Assembly (NCBI RefSeq): GCF_003611695.1
Contig: NZ_RAWE01000070.1
Coordinates: 1 to 43,202, forward strand
Reading direction: 5' to 3'
Origin: Corallococcus carmarthensis
GTDB lineage: Bacteria > Myxococcota > Myxococcia > Myxococcales > Myxococcaceae
DNA length: 43,202 nt
Part shown: piece by piece, positions 24,949-33,724 of the stretch
How the letters are laid out: every line of letters starts with the position of its first letter
Numbering within the stretch: position 1 is the stretch's first letter
Program-made: the position numbers and the translations under genes
Notes under the pieces: generated by a model
Seen by the model: only the letters and a program-made list of their open reading frames with translations
Told to the model about the DNA's origin: nothing
Database searches by the model: none

Positions 24949-25548
24949 ATGGTCGTAAAGATTGAACAAATCAAAGAAGCGGGGCTGAAGCTCGATGAGC
25001 CCATCGCTCCGGGGCTCCTCAAGGAGGCCCTGGAAGGCCAGGCGTCCGGTAAGGACACCGGCTTCCAGGCGACCGCTCCGTCGACGCTCCAGGCCACCCT
25101 CCGCAAGGTCAGTGGCGGCGTGCTGCTGTCGGGCGGCTTCACGGTCCACGTGGGCGCGCCCTGCAAGCGCTGCCTCGCGGACGTGAATCTGGACCTTCCC
25201 GTGTCCTTCACCATCAACCTGGTGCCAGAGTCCCTGGCCCGGGGCGATGACTTCAAGGACGACGACGAGAAGGCCATGGAGAAGAAGGAACGCACCCAGG
25301 GTGAATCCGGAGGCACCTTCGAACTGGACGACACGGACGAGCAGCTTTTCGATGGGAAGACGATCGATCTGGATCCGATCATCCGGGAACAGGTATTGCT
25401 CGCGCTCCCGATGAGCGCGGTCTGTCGGGAAGACTGCCAGGGGCTCTGCTCGCAGTGCGGCCAGAACCTCAATGAAAAGAAGTGCGGCTGCGAGCCGAAG
25501 GTCGTGGACCCTCGACTGTCGCCGCTGAAGAACATCAAGTTGAACTGA
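24949..25548 (+). CDS. DUF177 (YceD family) protein
   Basis: This 199-residue cytoplasmic protein has the DUF177 layout. An N-terminal half with PCKRCLADV (CxxC) is followed by an acidic insertion (about residues 100-125, KDDDEKAMEKKERTQGE) and a C-terminal CREDCQGLCSQCGQNLN with a further CGC, likely a zinc site. YceD is almost always encoded just before rpmF; its plant and bacterial members act in 23S rRNA maturation. The strong promoter in front and the L32 gene behind agree with that role. Confidence 0.93.
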   Translation: MVVKIEQIKEAGLKLDEPIAPGLLKEALEGQASGKDTGFQATAPSTLQATLRKVSGGVLLSGGFTVHVGAPCKRCLADVNLDLPVSFTINLVPESLARGDDFKDDDEKAMEKKERTQGESGGTFELDDTDEQLFDGKTIDLDPIIREQVLLALPMSAVCREDCQGLCSQCGQNLNEKKCGCEPKVVDPRLSPLKNIKLN

Positions 25549-25559
25549 CGGTCCCTATG

Positions 25560-25580
25560 CCCCTCGCAGGTCGCGAGGGG
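25560..25580 (+). other. Stem-loop between DUF177 and rpmF
   Basis: CCCCTCGC (25560-25567) pairs perfectly with GCGAGGGG (25573-25580) around a 5-base loop. There is no T-tract, so it is more likely a processing, stability or regulatory structure in the leader of rpmF than a terminator. Confidence 0.4.
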
Positions 25581-25606
25581 GGACGGGTCCGATGCCGAGG
25601 TGAGCC

Positions 25607-25795
25607 GTGGGAGTTCCCAAGAAGCGGACGTCGAAGATGCGCCGGGACCGTCGTCGGGCCGGCAACAACAACCTGCGGACCCCCGTCCAGGTCATCAAGT
25701 GCTCCAAGTGCAAGGAGCCCGTGATGCCGCACCGCGCCTGCGCGGCCTGTGGCAACTACGGTGGCCGTGAAGTCATCGCGACCGCCGCGGAGTAG
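25607..25795 (+). CDS. rpmF: 50S ribosomal protein L32
   Basis: This 62-residue protein starts GVPKKRTSKMRRDRRR, the L32 signature, and has the zinc-ribbon cysteines C32, C35, C45 and C48. It is a component of the large subunit near the peptidyl-transferase exit. The GTG start at 25607 is preceded by GAGGTG. The order DUF177-rpmF-plsX is conserved in many bacteria and couples ribosome and lipid synthesis. Confidence 0.97.
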   Translation: MGVPKKRTSKMRRDRRRAGNNNLRTPVQVIKCSKCKEPVMPHRACAACGNYGGREVIATAAE

Positions 25796-25815
25796 TTGAA
25801 AGCGGAAGGCTGCCG

Positions 25816-26877
25816 GTGCGGCTCGTCCTCGACGCGATGGGTGGCGACCACGCCCCCGACGCCGTCGTGGAAGGGGGCGTGCTGTTCGCGCAAGCGTATC
25901 CCGGGCACGAACTCGTGCTGGTCGGGGACGCCACGCGTGTACGTCCCGTCCTGGAACGCGCCGGCGCGCCTCCCAACGTGCACCTCCACCACGCGTCCGA
26001 AGTGGTGGAGATGGACGACCCCGCCACCGCTGCGTTCCGGCGCAAGCGGGACTCCTCGCTCCGGGTGGGCTTCGAGCTCGTCCGGCAGGGGGAGGCGTCC
26101 GCCCTCGTGTCGGCGGGCAACTCCGGCGCGGTGATGGCAGGTGGCATGTTGACGCTCGGCCGGATTCCCGGCGTGGAGCGTCCGGCCATCGCGGCCCTGT
26201 TCCCGGCCCTCAAGGGCGAAGGCCGCTGCCTGCTGCTGGACGCGGGCGCCAACGTGGACTGCCGGCCCTCGCACCTGGCCCAGTTCGCCGTGCTCGGCGA
26301 GGCGTACTCGCGCACGCGCCTGGGCGTGAAGCGCCCCCGGGTGGCGGTGCTCTCCAACGGCGAGGAGGAATCCAAGGGCACGCAGCTCACGCGGGACGCG
26401 AGCGCCCTCCTGCGCCGCTCGGACCTGGAGTTCGTGGGCTACGTGGAGGGCAAGGACCTGTTCTCCGGTGACGTGGAGGTCGTCGTCACGGACGGCTTCA
26501 CCGGCAACATCGTCCTCAAGACCTCCGAGGGCGTGGGCATGGGCATCACCGGCCTGTTGCGCTCCGCCATCGAGAAGCGCGGCGGCCTGCCGGAGAAGCT
26601 GGGCGCGCTGCTGCTCAAGCCCACCTTGTTGGGGCTGCGCCGCGTCATGGACTACGCCGAATACGGCGGCGCGCCGCTCCTGGGCCTCCAGGGAGTGGGC
26701 ATCGTCGCGCACGGCCGCTCTTCCCCCCGCGCCATCCACAACGCGCTCGTCACCGCGCTGCAGCACGTGCGCGCGGGCGTGCAGGAAGAGCTGACGCGCT
26801 GCATCGCCAATGCCGCCGCCTGGCTTCCTCCCCACCAGCGGGGAAGGAAGGCGGAAGGGGACGAAGGGGCCGATTAG
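25816..26877 (+). CDS. plsX: Phosphate acyltransferase PlsX
   Basis: This 353-residue enzyme converts acyl-ACP to acyl-phosphate, the first step of phospholipid synthesis with PlsY. The signature blocks are VLDAMGGDHAPDAVVEG, SALVSAGNSGAVMAGG, LLDAGANVDCRP, VLSNGEEESKGT, VVVTDGFTGNIVLKTSEG and YGGAPLLGLQGVGIVAHG. The GTG at 25816 follows GGAAGG. It lies 20 bases after rpmF and 44 bases before the fabH start. Confidence 0.96.
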   Translation: MRLVLDAMGGDHAPDAVVEGGVLFAQAYPGHELVLVGDATRVRPVLERAGAPPNVHLHHASEVVEMDDPATAAFRRKRDSSLRVGFELVRQGEASALVSAGNSGAVMAGGMLTLGRIPGVERPAIAALFPALKGEGRCLLLDAGANVDCRPSHLAQFAVLGEAYSRTRLGVKRPRVAVLSNGEEESKGTQLTRDASALLRRSDLEFVGYVEGKDLFSGDVEVVVTDGFTGNIVLKTSEGVGMGITGLLRSAIEKRGGLPEKLGALLLKPTLLGLRRVMDYAEYGGAPLLGLQGVGIVAHGRSSPRAIHNALVTALQHVRAGVQEELTRCIANAAAWLPPHQRGRKAEGDEGAD

Positions 26878-26921
26878 AGCGCGCGCGCCGGGCGTTGGAC
26901 TCCGACGACTCCGGAGGCCCC

Positions 26922-27923
26922 TTGGCACGCACGCACATCATCGGTACCGGTTCCTATGCCCCCGCGCAGGTCCTGACCAACCAGGACCTGGAGCGCCTGG
27001 TCGACACGAGCGACGCGTGGATCCGCGAGCGCACCGGCATCCAGGAGCGCAGGCAGGCCGCCCCGGATGAGGCGACGAGCGACCTGGCGGTGCAGGCCTC
27101 GCGCAACGCGCTGGAGATGGCGGGCGTGGACCCCGGGGACCTGGACCTCATCGTCGTGGGCACCGTCACCGCGGACATGCCCATGCCGTCCTGCGCCGCG
27201 CTGGTGCAGGCGAAGCTGGGGGCGAAGCGTGCCTTCGCCTTCGACGTGTCCGCCGCGTGCGCCGGGGCCCTGTACGCGCTGAGCGTCGCGGACCAGTTCG
27301 TGCGCTCCGGCCAGGTGAAGCGCGCGCTCGTCGTGGGCGCGGACGTGCTCACCCGCGCGGTGGACTGGACGGACCGCAACACCTGCGTCCTCTTCGGGGA
27401 TGGCGCGGGCGCCCTGGTGCTTGGCGCGGAACCGGACGTGGAAGCCGACGCCATGGCGCCGCGCGGCATCCTCTCCACCCACCTGCGCACCGACGGCGAG
27501 CTCGCGAACCTGCTCTGCATCCCCGCGGGCGGCTCCCGCACCCCCGTCACCGCGGACAACGTGGATGCAAATCTTCACAAGCTCAAGATGAACGGGAAGG
27601 AGGTCTTCCGCTTCGCGGTGCGCGCGCTGGTGGAATCCACCCAGGCCTCGTTGGGTGTCCACGGGATGGACACGACGCAGGTGGACCACGTCATCGCCCA
27701 TCAGGCCAACCTGCGAATCCTGGAAGCCGTGATGGAGCGGCTGGAGATTCCCAAGGAAAAATGCTGGCTCAACCTGCACAAGTACGGCAACACGTCGTCC
27801 GCCTCGCTGCCCATGTCGCTGGACGAGGCGCAGCGCGCCGGCCGCCTCAAGCGCGGGGACGTCATCGCGATGATGGCCATTGGCGCGGGCATGGCGTGGG
27901 GCAGCGCGGTGGTGCGCTGGTAG
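26922..27923 (+). CDS. fabH: 3-Oxoacyl-ACP synthase III FabH
   Basis: This 333-residue enzyme starts fatty-acid synthesis by condensing acetyl- or branched acyl-CoA with malonyl-ACP. The catalytic triad is Cys113 (SAACAGAL), His260 (IAHQANLRIL) and Asn290 (KYGNTSSAS). I chose the TTG at 26922, because CCGGAGG ends 4 bases upstream and the product then begins ARTHIIGTGSYAP like other FabH proteins; an earlier TTG at 26895 adds 9 residues. Myxobacteria make branched fatty acids, so branched starters are plausible. Confidence 0.95.
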   Translation: MARTHIIGTGSYAPAQVLTNQDLERLVDTSDAWIRERTGIQERRQAAPDEATSDLAVQASRNALEMAGVDPGDLDLIVVGTVTADMPMPSCAALVQAKLGAKRAFAFDVSAACAGALYALSVADQFVRSGQVKRALVVGADVLTRAVDWTDRNTCVLFGDGAGALVLGAEPDVEADAMAPRGILSTHLRTDGELANLLCIPAGGSRTPVTADNVDANLHKLKMNGKEVFRFAVRALVESTQASLGVHGMDTTQVDHVIAHQANLRILEAVMERLEIPKEKCWLNLHKYGNTSSASLPMSLDEAQRAGRLKRGDVIAMMAIGAGMAWGSAVVRW

Positions 27924-27951
27924 GCAGGACGACACAAGGAAGGACCGCAAC

Positions 27952-28890
27952 ATGGCGAAGGTCGCGTTCGTGTTTCCCGGGCAAGGCAGTCAGGCCGTGG
28001 GGATGGGCAAGGACCTCTACGAGCAGTTCCCTGAAGCGCGGGCCGTCTTCGACGCCGTGGACGACGCGCTGCACGAGAAGCTCTCCACCACCTGCTTCGA
28101 GGGCCCGGAAGAGGCGCTGAAGCTCACCGCCACCACCCAGCCGGCCATCCTCACGGTGTCGGCCGCGGTTCACGCGGTGTTCCAGAAGCGCGGCCCGGCC
28201 CCGGCGTTCGTCGCGGGTCACTCGCTGGGCGAGTACTCCGCGCTGGTGGCCGCGGGCGCGATGAACCTCCAGGACGCGGCGCGGGCGGTGCGCGCGCGCG
28301 GCACGTTCATGCAGGAGGCGGTGCCCGTGGGCACGGGCGGCATGGCCGTCATCCTGGGCCTCACGCCGGACGCGGTGAAGGCCGCCTGTGACGCCGCGGC
28401 GGAAGGGCAGGTCGTCGCTCCCGCCAACTACAACTCGCCCGAGCAGACCGTCATCGCGGGCGACGCGGCCGCGGTGGAGCGCGCGGGCGCGAAGTGCAAG
28501 GAGGCCGGGGCCAAGCGCGTGATGCCGCTGCCCGTCTCCGCGCCCTTCCACTGCTCGCTGATGGATCCGGTGAAGCCCCGCCTGGCGGAGGTGCTGGCGG
28601 GCATGCGCATCCAGGCGCCCTCCGTGCCGGTGGTGAGCAACGTGGAGGCGAAGCCCAACGCGGACGCCTCCCGCGTGGTGCCGCTCCTGTTGGAGCAGGT
28701 GAGCGCGCCGGTGCGCTGGATCGAGTGTGTGGAATCGCTCAAGGCGAACGGCGTCACGCACGTGGTGGAGCTGGGACCGGGCAAGGTGCTGGGCGGGCTC
28801 ATCAAGCGCATCACCAAGGACATCGAATCGTTCAACGTCGAGAACGCCGCGACCCTGGAGAAGGTGCTCGCCGCGCTGGGGGCAGCATGA
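27952..28890 (+). CDS. fabD: Malonyl-CoA:ACP transacylase FabD
   Basis: This 312-residue enzyme loads malonate onto ACP. The nucleophile Ser91 lies in GHSLGEYSAL, the catalytic His200 in SAPFHCSLM, and the N-terminal FVFPGQGSQ and the PANYNSPEQTVI block are typical. The ATG at 27952 is preceded by AAGGA; the frame is open to 27880 but that part overlaps fabH. Its stop overlaps the fabG start (ATGA). Confidence 0.96.
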   Translation: MAKVAFVFPGQGSQAVGMGKDLYEQFPEARAVFDAVDDALHEKLSTTCFEGPEEALKLTATTQPAILTVSAAVHAVFQKRGPAPAFVAGHSLGEYSALVAAGAMNLQDAARAVRARGTFMQEAVPVGTGGMAVILGLTPDAVKAACDAAAEGQVVAPANYNSPEQTVIAGDAAAVERAGAKCKEAGAKRVMPLPVSAPFHCSLMDPVKPRLAEVLAGMRIQAPSVPVVSNVEAKPNADASRVVPLLLEQVSAPVRWIECVESLKANGVTHVVELGPGKVLGGLIKRITKDIESFNVENAATLEKVLAALGAA

Positions 28891-29639
28891 GCGAGGGTTT
28901 CAAGGACAAGGTGGTGCTGGTGACGGGCGGCTCGCGCGGCATCGGCCGGGCGTGCGCGCAGGCCTTCGCGAAGGCGGGCGCTTCCACCGTGGTCATCAGC
29001 TACGTGGGCAACGAGGCCGCCGCGATGGAGACGGTGGGCCTGCTCCAGCAGTCGGGCGCGAAGGCGGAGGCCGTGAGGTTCGACCTGGCGGACACCGCCG
29101 CGTGCGCGGGCGCCATCGACGGCATCGTCAAGACGCATGGCCGGCTGGACGTGCTCGTGAACAATGCGGGCATGGCCATCGACGGCCTGGTGATGCGCAT
29201 CAAGGACGAGGACTGGGACCGGCAGATGGACATCAACCTCCGGGGCGCCTTCGCGCTCATCCGCGCCGCCAGCCGGCCCATGATGAAGCAGCGGGCCGGG
29301 GCCATCATCAACATCACCTCGGTCGTGGGGGAGATGGGCAACCCGGGCCAGGCCGCCTACTCGGCCGCCAAGGCGGGGCTTATCGGCCTGACGAAGTCGG
29401 TGGCCAAGGAACTGGCCAGCCGGAGCATCCGCGTCAACGCCGTGTCCCCCGGATTCATCAGCACGGACATGACCTCCCACCTGGACGACGAGCTGCGCCA
29501 GAAGATGGTGGGGGGCATCGCCCTGGGCCGCCTGGGCAACCCGGAGGAGGTCGCCGGGGCCGTGGTGTTCCTCGCGAGTGATGCGGCGTCCTACATCACC
29601 GGCGAGGTCCTGAAGGTCAACGGCGGCATGTACATGTAA
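28887..29639 (+). CDS. fabG: 3-Oxoacyl-ACP reductase FabG
   Basis: This 250-residue short-chain dehydrogenase carries out the NADPH-dependent first reduction of the elongation cycle. The cofactor motif is TGGSRGIG (13-20), NNAG is at 92-95, and the catalytic residues are Ser145, Tyr158 and Lys162 (YSAAK). The ATG overlaps the fabD stop, indicating coupled translation. Confidence 0.96.
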   Translation: MSEGFKDKVVLVTGGSRGIGRACAQAFAKAGASTVVISYVGNEAAAMETVGLLQQSGAKAEAVRFDLADTAACAGAIDGIVKTHGRLDVLVNNAGMAIDGLVMRIKDEDWDRQMDINLRGAFALIRAASRPMMKQRAGAIINITSVVGEMGNPGQAAYSAAKAGLIGLTKSVAKELASRSIRVNAVSPGFISTDMTSHLDDELRQKMVGGIALGRLGNPEEVAGAVVFLASDAASYITGEVLKVNGGMYM

Positions 29640-29646
29640 GCCAAGG

Positions 29647-29675
29647 TTGGATTGCCGCCGGGCGTGGGATATACC
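29647..29675 (+). promoter_or_regulatory. Promoter candidate for acpP
   Basis: TTGGAT (29647-29652) and TATACC (29670-29675) are 17 bases apart in the gap between fabG and acpP. The predicted start near 29682 would leave a leader of about 63 bases. An internal promoter would allow the higher acpP output needed for an abundant carrier protein. Confidence 0.45.
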
Positions 29676-29744
29676 GCGCCCGCCTTGAAGACGGCCCGCG
29701 AGTCAACCGGCGGGTCCCATCTGGAGCTGGAGGGTTCTGCACGT

Positions 29745-29990
29745 ATGTCCAACGCAACCGACGTGGAAGCCAAGATCAAGTCCATCATCGCCGACCAGCT
29801 CGGTGTGGGTGAGGATGAGATCAAGCCCGAGTCGTCCTTCATCGAGGACCTGGGCGCGGACAGCCTCGACATCGTCGAGCTGGTGATGGCGATGGAGGAG
29901 GAGTTCGAAGTCGAGATCCCGGACGACGAGGCGGAGAACATCAAGACCGTCGGCGACGCCGTGAACTACGTGAAGACCCACAAGAAGTAG
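29745..29990 (+). CDS. acpP: Acyl carrier protein
   Basis: This 81-residue, strongly acidic four-helix protein has the phosphopantetheine site Ser40 in [11 protein letters not shown]. It carries growing acyl chains for all Fab enzymes here. The ATG at 29745 gives the normal N-terminus; the frame extends to 29652 but those residues are not ACP-like. Confidence 0.97.
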   Translation: MSNATDVEAKIKSIIADQLGVGEDEIKPESSFIEDLGADSLDIVELVMAMEEEFEVEIPDDEAENIKTVGDAVNYVKTHKK

Positions 29991-30002
29991 GCAGGGCAGT
30001 CG

Positions 30003-30020
30003 CGACACCCGGGAGTGTCG
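30003..30020 (+). terminator. Weak stem-loop between acpP and fabF
   Basis: CGACAC (30003-30008) pairs with GTGTCG (30015-30020) around a 6-base loop, and GGGGCCTTT follows. With a 6-bp stem and only three T residues it may attenuate rather than stop transcription, leaving fabF less expressed than acpP. Confidence 0.35.
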
Positions 30021-30083
30021 GGGCCTTTGGGGAGCGGCCTTCACCGGCGCTCCGCGCCCCATCGCGGTCAGCGGAGAAGAACA

Positions 30084-31340
30084 GTGTCAAACCGTCGAGT
30101 CGTCATCACCGGCACCGGCATCATTTCAGCGCTGGGCACCGGCACCGAGAAGAACTGGCAGGCGATGCTGGCCGGTCAGTCCGGTATCAGCACGATCACC
30201 CGTTTCGACCTGGGGAAGCTCGACGCGCGAATCGCGGGCGAGGTGAAGGACTTCCAGCCCGAGCAGTTCATCGACAGGCGCGAAGTGCGCCGGATGGACC
30301 TGTTCGCCCAGTACGCGATGGCCGCGGCCGACATGGCGGTGAAGGAGTCGGGCCTGCCCATCGGCCCGGACGCGCCCCATGGCTACCAGCCGGAGCGCGT
30401 GGGCGTCATCGTGGGCTCCGGCATCGGGGGCATCTCCTCCCTGGAGGAGCAGCACCGCAAGGGGCTGGAGAAGGGGTTTGACCGGCTGTCGCCCTTCTTC
30501 ATCATCCAGATGATCGTCAACATGGCGCCTGGGCTCATCTCCATGCGCTACAACTGCAAGGGCCCCAACTGGGCCCCGGTGTCGGCGTGCGCCACCAGCG
30601 CACACGCCATCGGCGAGGCCTGGAAGTCCATCCGCCTGGGTGAGACGGACGCGGCCATCGCGGGCGGCGCGGAGGCGGCCATCACCCAGCTGGGCATGGG
30701 CGGCTTCTCCGTGATGAAGGCCCTGTCCACGCGCAACGACGACCCTGCGCGCGCCAGCCGTCCCTTCGACAAGGAGCGCGACGGCTTCGTGATGGGCGAG
30801 GGCGCGGGCATCGTGGTGCTCGAGGAGCTGGAGGCCGCGAAGAAGCGCGGCGCCAACATCCTGGCGGAGGTGGTGGGGTACGGCGCCAACTCGGACGCGT
30901 ACCACGTCACCCAGCCGGCGCCGGAAGGCGAGGGCGCGGCGCGCTGCATGCGCCTGGCCCTGGCGTCCGCGGGCATGCGGCCGGAGCAGGTGGGCTACGT
31001 CAACGCCCACGGCACGTCCACGCCCTTCAATGACGCCAACGAGACCAAGGCCCTGAAGGCCGTGTTCGGCGACCACGCGCGCAAGCTGGCGGTGTCGTCC
31101 ACCAAGTCCATGACGGGCCACATGCTCGGCGCGGCGGGTGGCGCGGAGGCGGTGGTGAGCGTGAAGGTGCTCACGCAGAACGTGCTGCCGCCCACCATCA
31201 ACATGACGTCGCCGGACCCCGACTGCGACCTGGACTACGTGCCCAACACGGCGCGCGAGGCCCGCGTCGACGCCGTGATGAGCAACTCGTTCGGCTTCGG
31301 CGGCACCAACGCGGTGCTGATCTTCAAGCGCTTCAGCTGA
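30084..31340 (+). CDS. fabF: 3-Oxoacyl-ACP synthase II FabF
   Basis: This 418-residue chain-elongating condensing enzyme has the triad Cys169 ([12 protein letters not shown]), His309 ([11 protein letters not shown]) and His346 ([11 protein letters not shown]). The GTG at 30084 follows GGAGAAG and gives the typical [14 protein letters not shown] start. It closes the fatty-acid block; no fabZ, fabI or accBC gene is present in the window. Confidence 0.96.
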   Translation: MSNRRVVITGTGIISALGTGTEKNWQAMLAGQSGISTITRFDLGKLDARIAGEVKDFQPEQFIDRREVRRMDLFAQYAMAAADMAVKESGLPIGPDAPHGYQPERVGVIVGSGIGGISSLEEQHRKGLEKGFDRLSPFFIIQMIVNMAPGLISMRYNCKGPNWAPVSACATSAHAIGEAWKSIRLGETDAAIAGGAEAAITQLGMGGFSVMKALSTRNDDPARASRPFDKERDGFVMGEGAGIVVLEELEAAKKRGANILAEVVGYGANSDAYHVTQPAPEGEGAARCMRLALASAGMRPEQVGYVNAHGTSTPFNDANETKALKAVFGDHARKLAVSSTKSMTGHMLGAAGGAEAVVSVKVLTQNVLPPTINMTSPDPDCDLDYVPNTAREARVDAVMSNSFGFGGTNAVLIFKRFS

Positions 31341-31350
31341 CGGCCTTCCG

Positions 31351-31380
31351 GCCCGCTGCTCCCTGAAAAGGAGCGGCGGG
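31351..31380 (+). terminator. Possible terminator hairpin after fabF
   Basis: CCCGCTGCTCC and GGAGCGGCGGG form an 11-bp stem with one wobble around a short A-rich loop, 11 bases after the fabF stop. There is no T-tract, so read-through into rpiB is possible. Confidence 0.35.
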
Positions 31381-31441
31381 CAGGGGCCCTCCTTCCCGGC
31401 CCCGCCCTCACGGCGCGGGCCCCTCCTTCCGGAGTCCGGCC

Positions 31442-31888
31442 GTGAAAGTCATCCTCGCCTCCGACCACGCCGGCATCGAGCTGCGCCAGGAGCTGGTGTC
31501 GCTGCTCAAGGAGCGCGGCACCGGCTTCCAGGACCTGGGCCCCCAGACGCGCGAGTCCGTGGACTACCCGGACTTCGCCTCGCAGGTGGCCCGCGCGGTT
31601 GTCGCGGAGGCCGGCACGCTGGGCGTGCTGGTGTGCGGCACCGGCATCGGGATGAGCATCGTGGCCAACAAGCACCACGGCATCCGGGCGGCCTTGTGCA
31701 CCACGGAGTTCGAGGCGCGGATGACCCGCGCGCACAACGACGCCAACGTGCTGTGCCTGGGCCAGCGCGTGGTGGGCGCGGGCGTGGCGCGCGGCATCCT
31801 GGAGGCCTTCCTCTCCACCGCCTTCGAGGGCGGCCGCCACGAGAAGCGCGTCCAGAAGATTCGCGACGTCGAGGCCCAGCAGCGCTGA
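31442..31888 (+). CDS. rpiB: Ribose-5-phosphate isomerase B
   Basis: This 148-residue enzyme interconverts ribose-5-P and ribulose-5-P. Family features are the ASDHAG start (Asp8, His9), the active-site Cys65 in GVLVCGTGIGMSI, and the NANVLCLGQRVVG-like block (NDANVLCLGQRVVG). The GTG start at 31442 follows CCGGAG. It supplies ribulose-5-P, a riboflavin precursor, upstream of the rib genes. Confidence 0.94.
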   Translation: MKVILASDHAGIELRQELVSLLKERGTGFQDLGPQTRESVDYPDFASQVARAVVAEAGTLGVLVCGTGIGMSIVANKHHGIRAALCTTEFEARMTRAHNDANVLCLGQRVVGAGVARGILEAFLSTAFEGGRHEKRVQKIRDVEAQQR

Positions 31889-31946
31889 CGGCCGTTGAAG
31901 CGTCCCTTCGCAGTCCCCTTCGTTCGTACGCCAGGAGGCAACCCCC

Positions 31947-33203
31947 ATGGAGAACACCCGCACGCTGTCCCAGGTGGATCCTGAAATCGCCCAGGTGCTC
32001 CGGCACGAGACGGAGCGTCAGGAAGAGGGGCTGGAGCTCATCGCCTCGGAGAACTTCGTCAGCCCGGCGGTGATGGAGGCGGTGGGCTCCGTGCTCACCA
32101 ACAAGTACGCGGAAGGCTACCCCGGCAAGCGCTACTACGGCGGCTGCGAGGTGGTGGACGTCGCGGAGAACCTGGCCATCGCGCGCGCGAAGGAGCTGTT
32201 CGGCGCGGACGCGGTGAACGTGCAGGCGCACTCCGGCAGCCAGGCCAACATGGGCGCCTTCATGGCGCTGATGAAGCCGGGCGACACCATGCTGTCGCTG
32301 GACCTCAACTCCGGCGGCCACCTCACCCACGGCGCGGCGTTCAACTTCTCCGGCAAGCTCTACAAGGTCGTCCACTACGGCCTGTCGCGCGACACGGAGA
32401 CCATCGACTTCGCGCAGGTGGAGGCGCTGGCGCTGGAGCACAAGCCCAAGGTGCTGGTGGTGGGCGCGAGCGCGTACCCGCGCACGCTCGACTTCGCGAA
32501 GTTCCGGGAGATCGCCGACAAGGCGGGCGCCGCGATGCTGGTGGACATGGCCCACATCGCGGGCCTGGTGGCCGCGGGCATCCACCCGTCGCCGGTGCCC
32601 TTCGCTGAAATCGTCACCACCACCACGCACAAGACGCTGCGCGGCCCGCGTGGCGGCATGGTGCTGTCCCGCGAGGCCTTCGCGAAGACCATCAACAGCC
32701 AGATCTTCCCCGGCATCCAGGGCGGCCCGCTGATGCACGCCATCGCGGGCAAGGCGGTGGCCTTCAAGGAAGCGCTGTCGCCGGAGTTCAAGACGTACCA
32801 GAAGCAGATCGTCGCCAACGCCCAGGCGCTGGCGGAGGCGCTGAAGAGCGCGGGCCTGCGGCTGTGCTCGGGCGGCACGGACAACCACCTGATGCTGGTG
32901 GACCTGCGCGCCAAGAAGCTCACCGGCAAGGTGGCCGAGGACGTGCTGGGCAAGGCGGGCATCACGGTCAACAAGAACATGATCCCCTTCGACCCGGAGA
33001 AGCCCACGACGACCTCCGGCGTCCGGGTGGGCACCCCGGCCATCACCACGCGCGGCATGCGCGAGGCGGAGATGGCGGTGGTGGGCCGGCTCATCGGCCA
33101 GGCGTTGGATTCCGCGCAGGACGACGCGGGGCTCGCGCGGGTCAAGGGGCAGGTGAAGGAGTTGGCGCAGGGCTTCCCGCTGTACGCCTCGCGGTTGAAG
33201 TAA
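31947..33203 (+). CDS. glyA: Serine hydroxymethyltransferase
   Basis: This 418-residue PLP enzyme makes glycine and methylene-tetrahydrofolate from serine. The PLP-binding Lys229 is in [34 protein letters not shown] and [16 protein letters not shown] are typical. The ATG follows AGGAGG. Length is normal. No riboswitch-like leader is seen in the 58 bases before it. Confidence 0.97.
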   Translation: MENTRTLSQVDPEIAQVLRHETERQEEGLELIASENFVSPAVMEAVGSVLTNKYAEGYPGKRYYGGCEVVDVAENLAIARAKELFGADAVNVQAHSGSQANMGAFMALMKPGDTMLSLDLNSGGHLTHGAAFNFSGKLYKVVHYGLSRDTETIDFAQVEALALEHKPKVLVVGASAYPRTLDFAKFREIADKAGAAMLVDMAHIAGLVAAGIHPSPVPFAEIVTTTTHKTLRGPRGGMVLSREAFAKTINSQIFPGIQGGPLMHAIAGKAVAFKEALSPEFKTYQKQIVANAQALAEALKSAGLRLCSGGTDNHLMLVDLRAKKLTGKVAEDVLGKAGITVNKNMIPFDPEKPTTTSGVRVGTPAITTRGMREAEMAVVGRLIGQALDSAQDDAGLARVKGQVKELAQGFPLYASRLK

Positions 33204-33210
33204 GCCGCCC

Positions 33211-33714
33211 GTGCGCTGCCCCTTCTGTCAGGACCCGGAGAACAAGGTCATCGACTCGCGGGAGTCGCACGAGGGCTCCGTCATCCGGCGGCGCCGCGAG
33301 TGCCTGGCCTGCAAGCGCCGCTTCACCACGTACGAGCGGGTGGAGGAGCTCTACCCGCTCATCGTGAAGAAGGACGGGCGCCGCGAGGCCTTCGACCGCG
33401 AGAAGATGCTCAACGGCCTGAAGAAGGCCTGTGAGAAGCGCCCGGTGTCCGCCGCGCAGCTGGAGGCGACGGTGGAGGACATCGAGCGGATGCTCCAGGG
33501 GATGGGGGAGAAGGAAGTGCCCTCCTCATCCATTGGCGAGCAGGTGATGCGGCGGTTACAGCAACTGGACGAGGTGGCCTACGTGCGCTTCGCGTCCGTG
33601 TACCGCAGCTTCCGGGACATCTCCGAGTTCATGCACGAGCTGAAGGACCTGCTCGAGGACCAGGAGCGTGAGCGCAAGGCGAAGCCGCCTGTGACTCCGC
33701 CCAAGGACGGTTAG
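33211..33714 (+). CDS. nrdR: Transcriptional repressor NrdR
   Basis: This 167-residue regulator of ribonucleotide reductase genes has an N-terminal zinc ribbon (C3, C6, C31, C34) followed by an ATP-cone domain (about 47-137) that senses dATP/ATP. The GTG start is 7 bases after glyA. The glyA-nrdR-ribD order is common in proteobacteria. Its C-terminus (about 150-167) is a charged tail. Confidence 0.96.
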   Translation: MRCPFCQDPENKVIDSRESHEGSVIRRRRECLACKRRFTTYERVEELYPLIVKKDGRREAFDREKMLNGLKKACEKRPVSAAQLEATVEDIERMLQGMGEKEVPSSSIGEQVMRRLQQLDEVAYVRFASVYRSFRDISEFMHELKDLLEDQERERKAKPPVTPPKDG

Positions 33715-33724
33715 GAAGGGCGGT

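Noticed and set aside
31889-31946. Glycine or tetrahydrofolate riboswitch before glyA
   Set aside because: The 58-base gap is too short and shows only a ribosome site.
33715-33724. FMN riboswitch before the riboflavin genes
   Set aside because: Gaps before ribD, ribE and ribH are only 10, 40 and 27 bases and contain none of the conserved RFN blocks.
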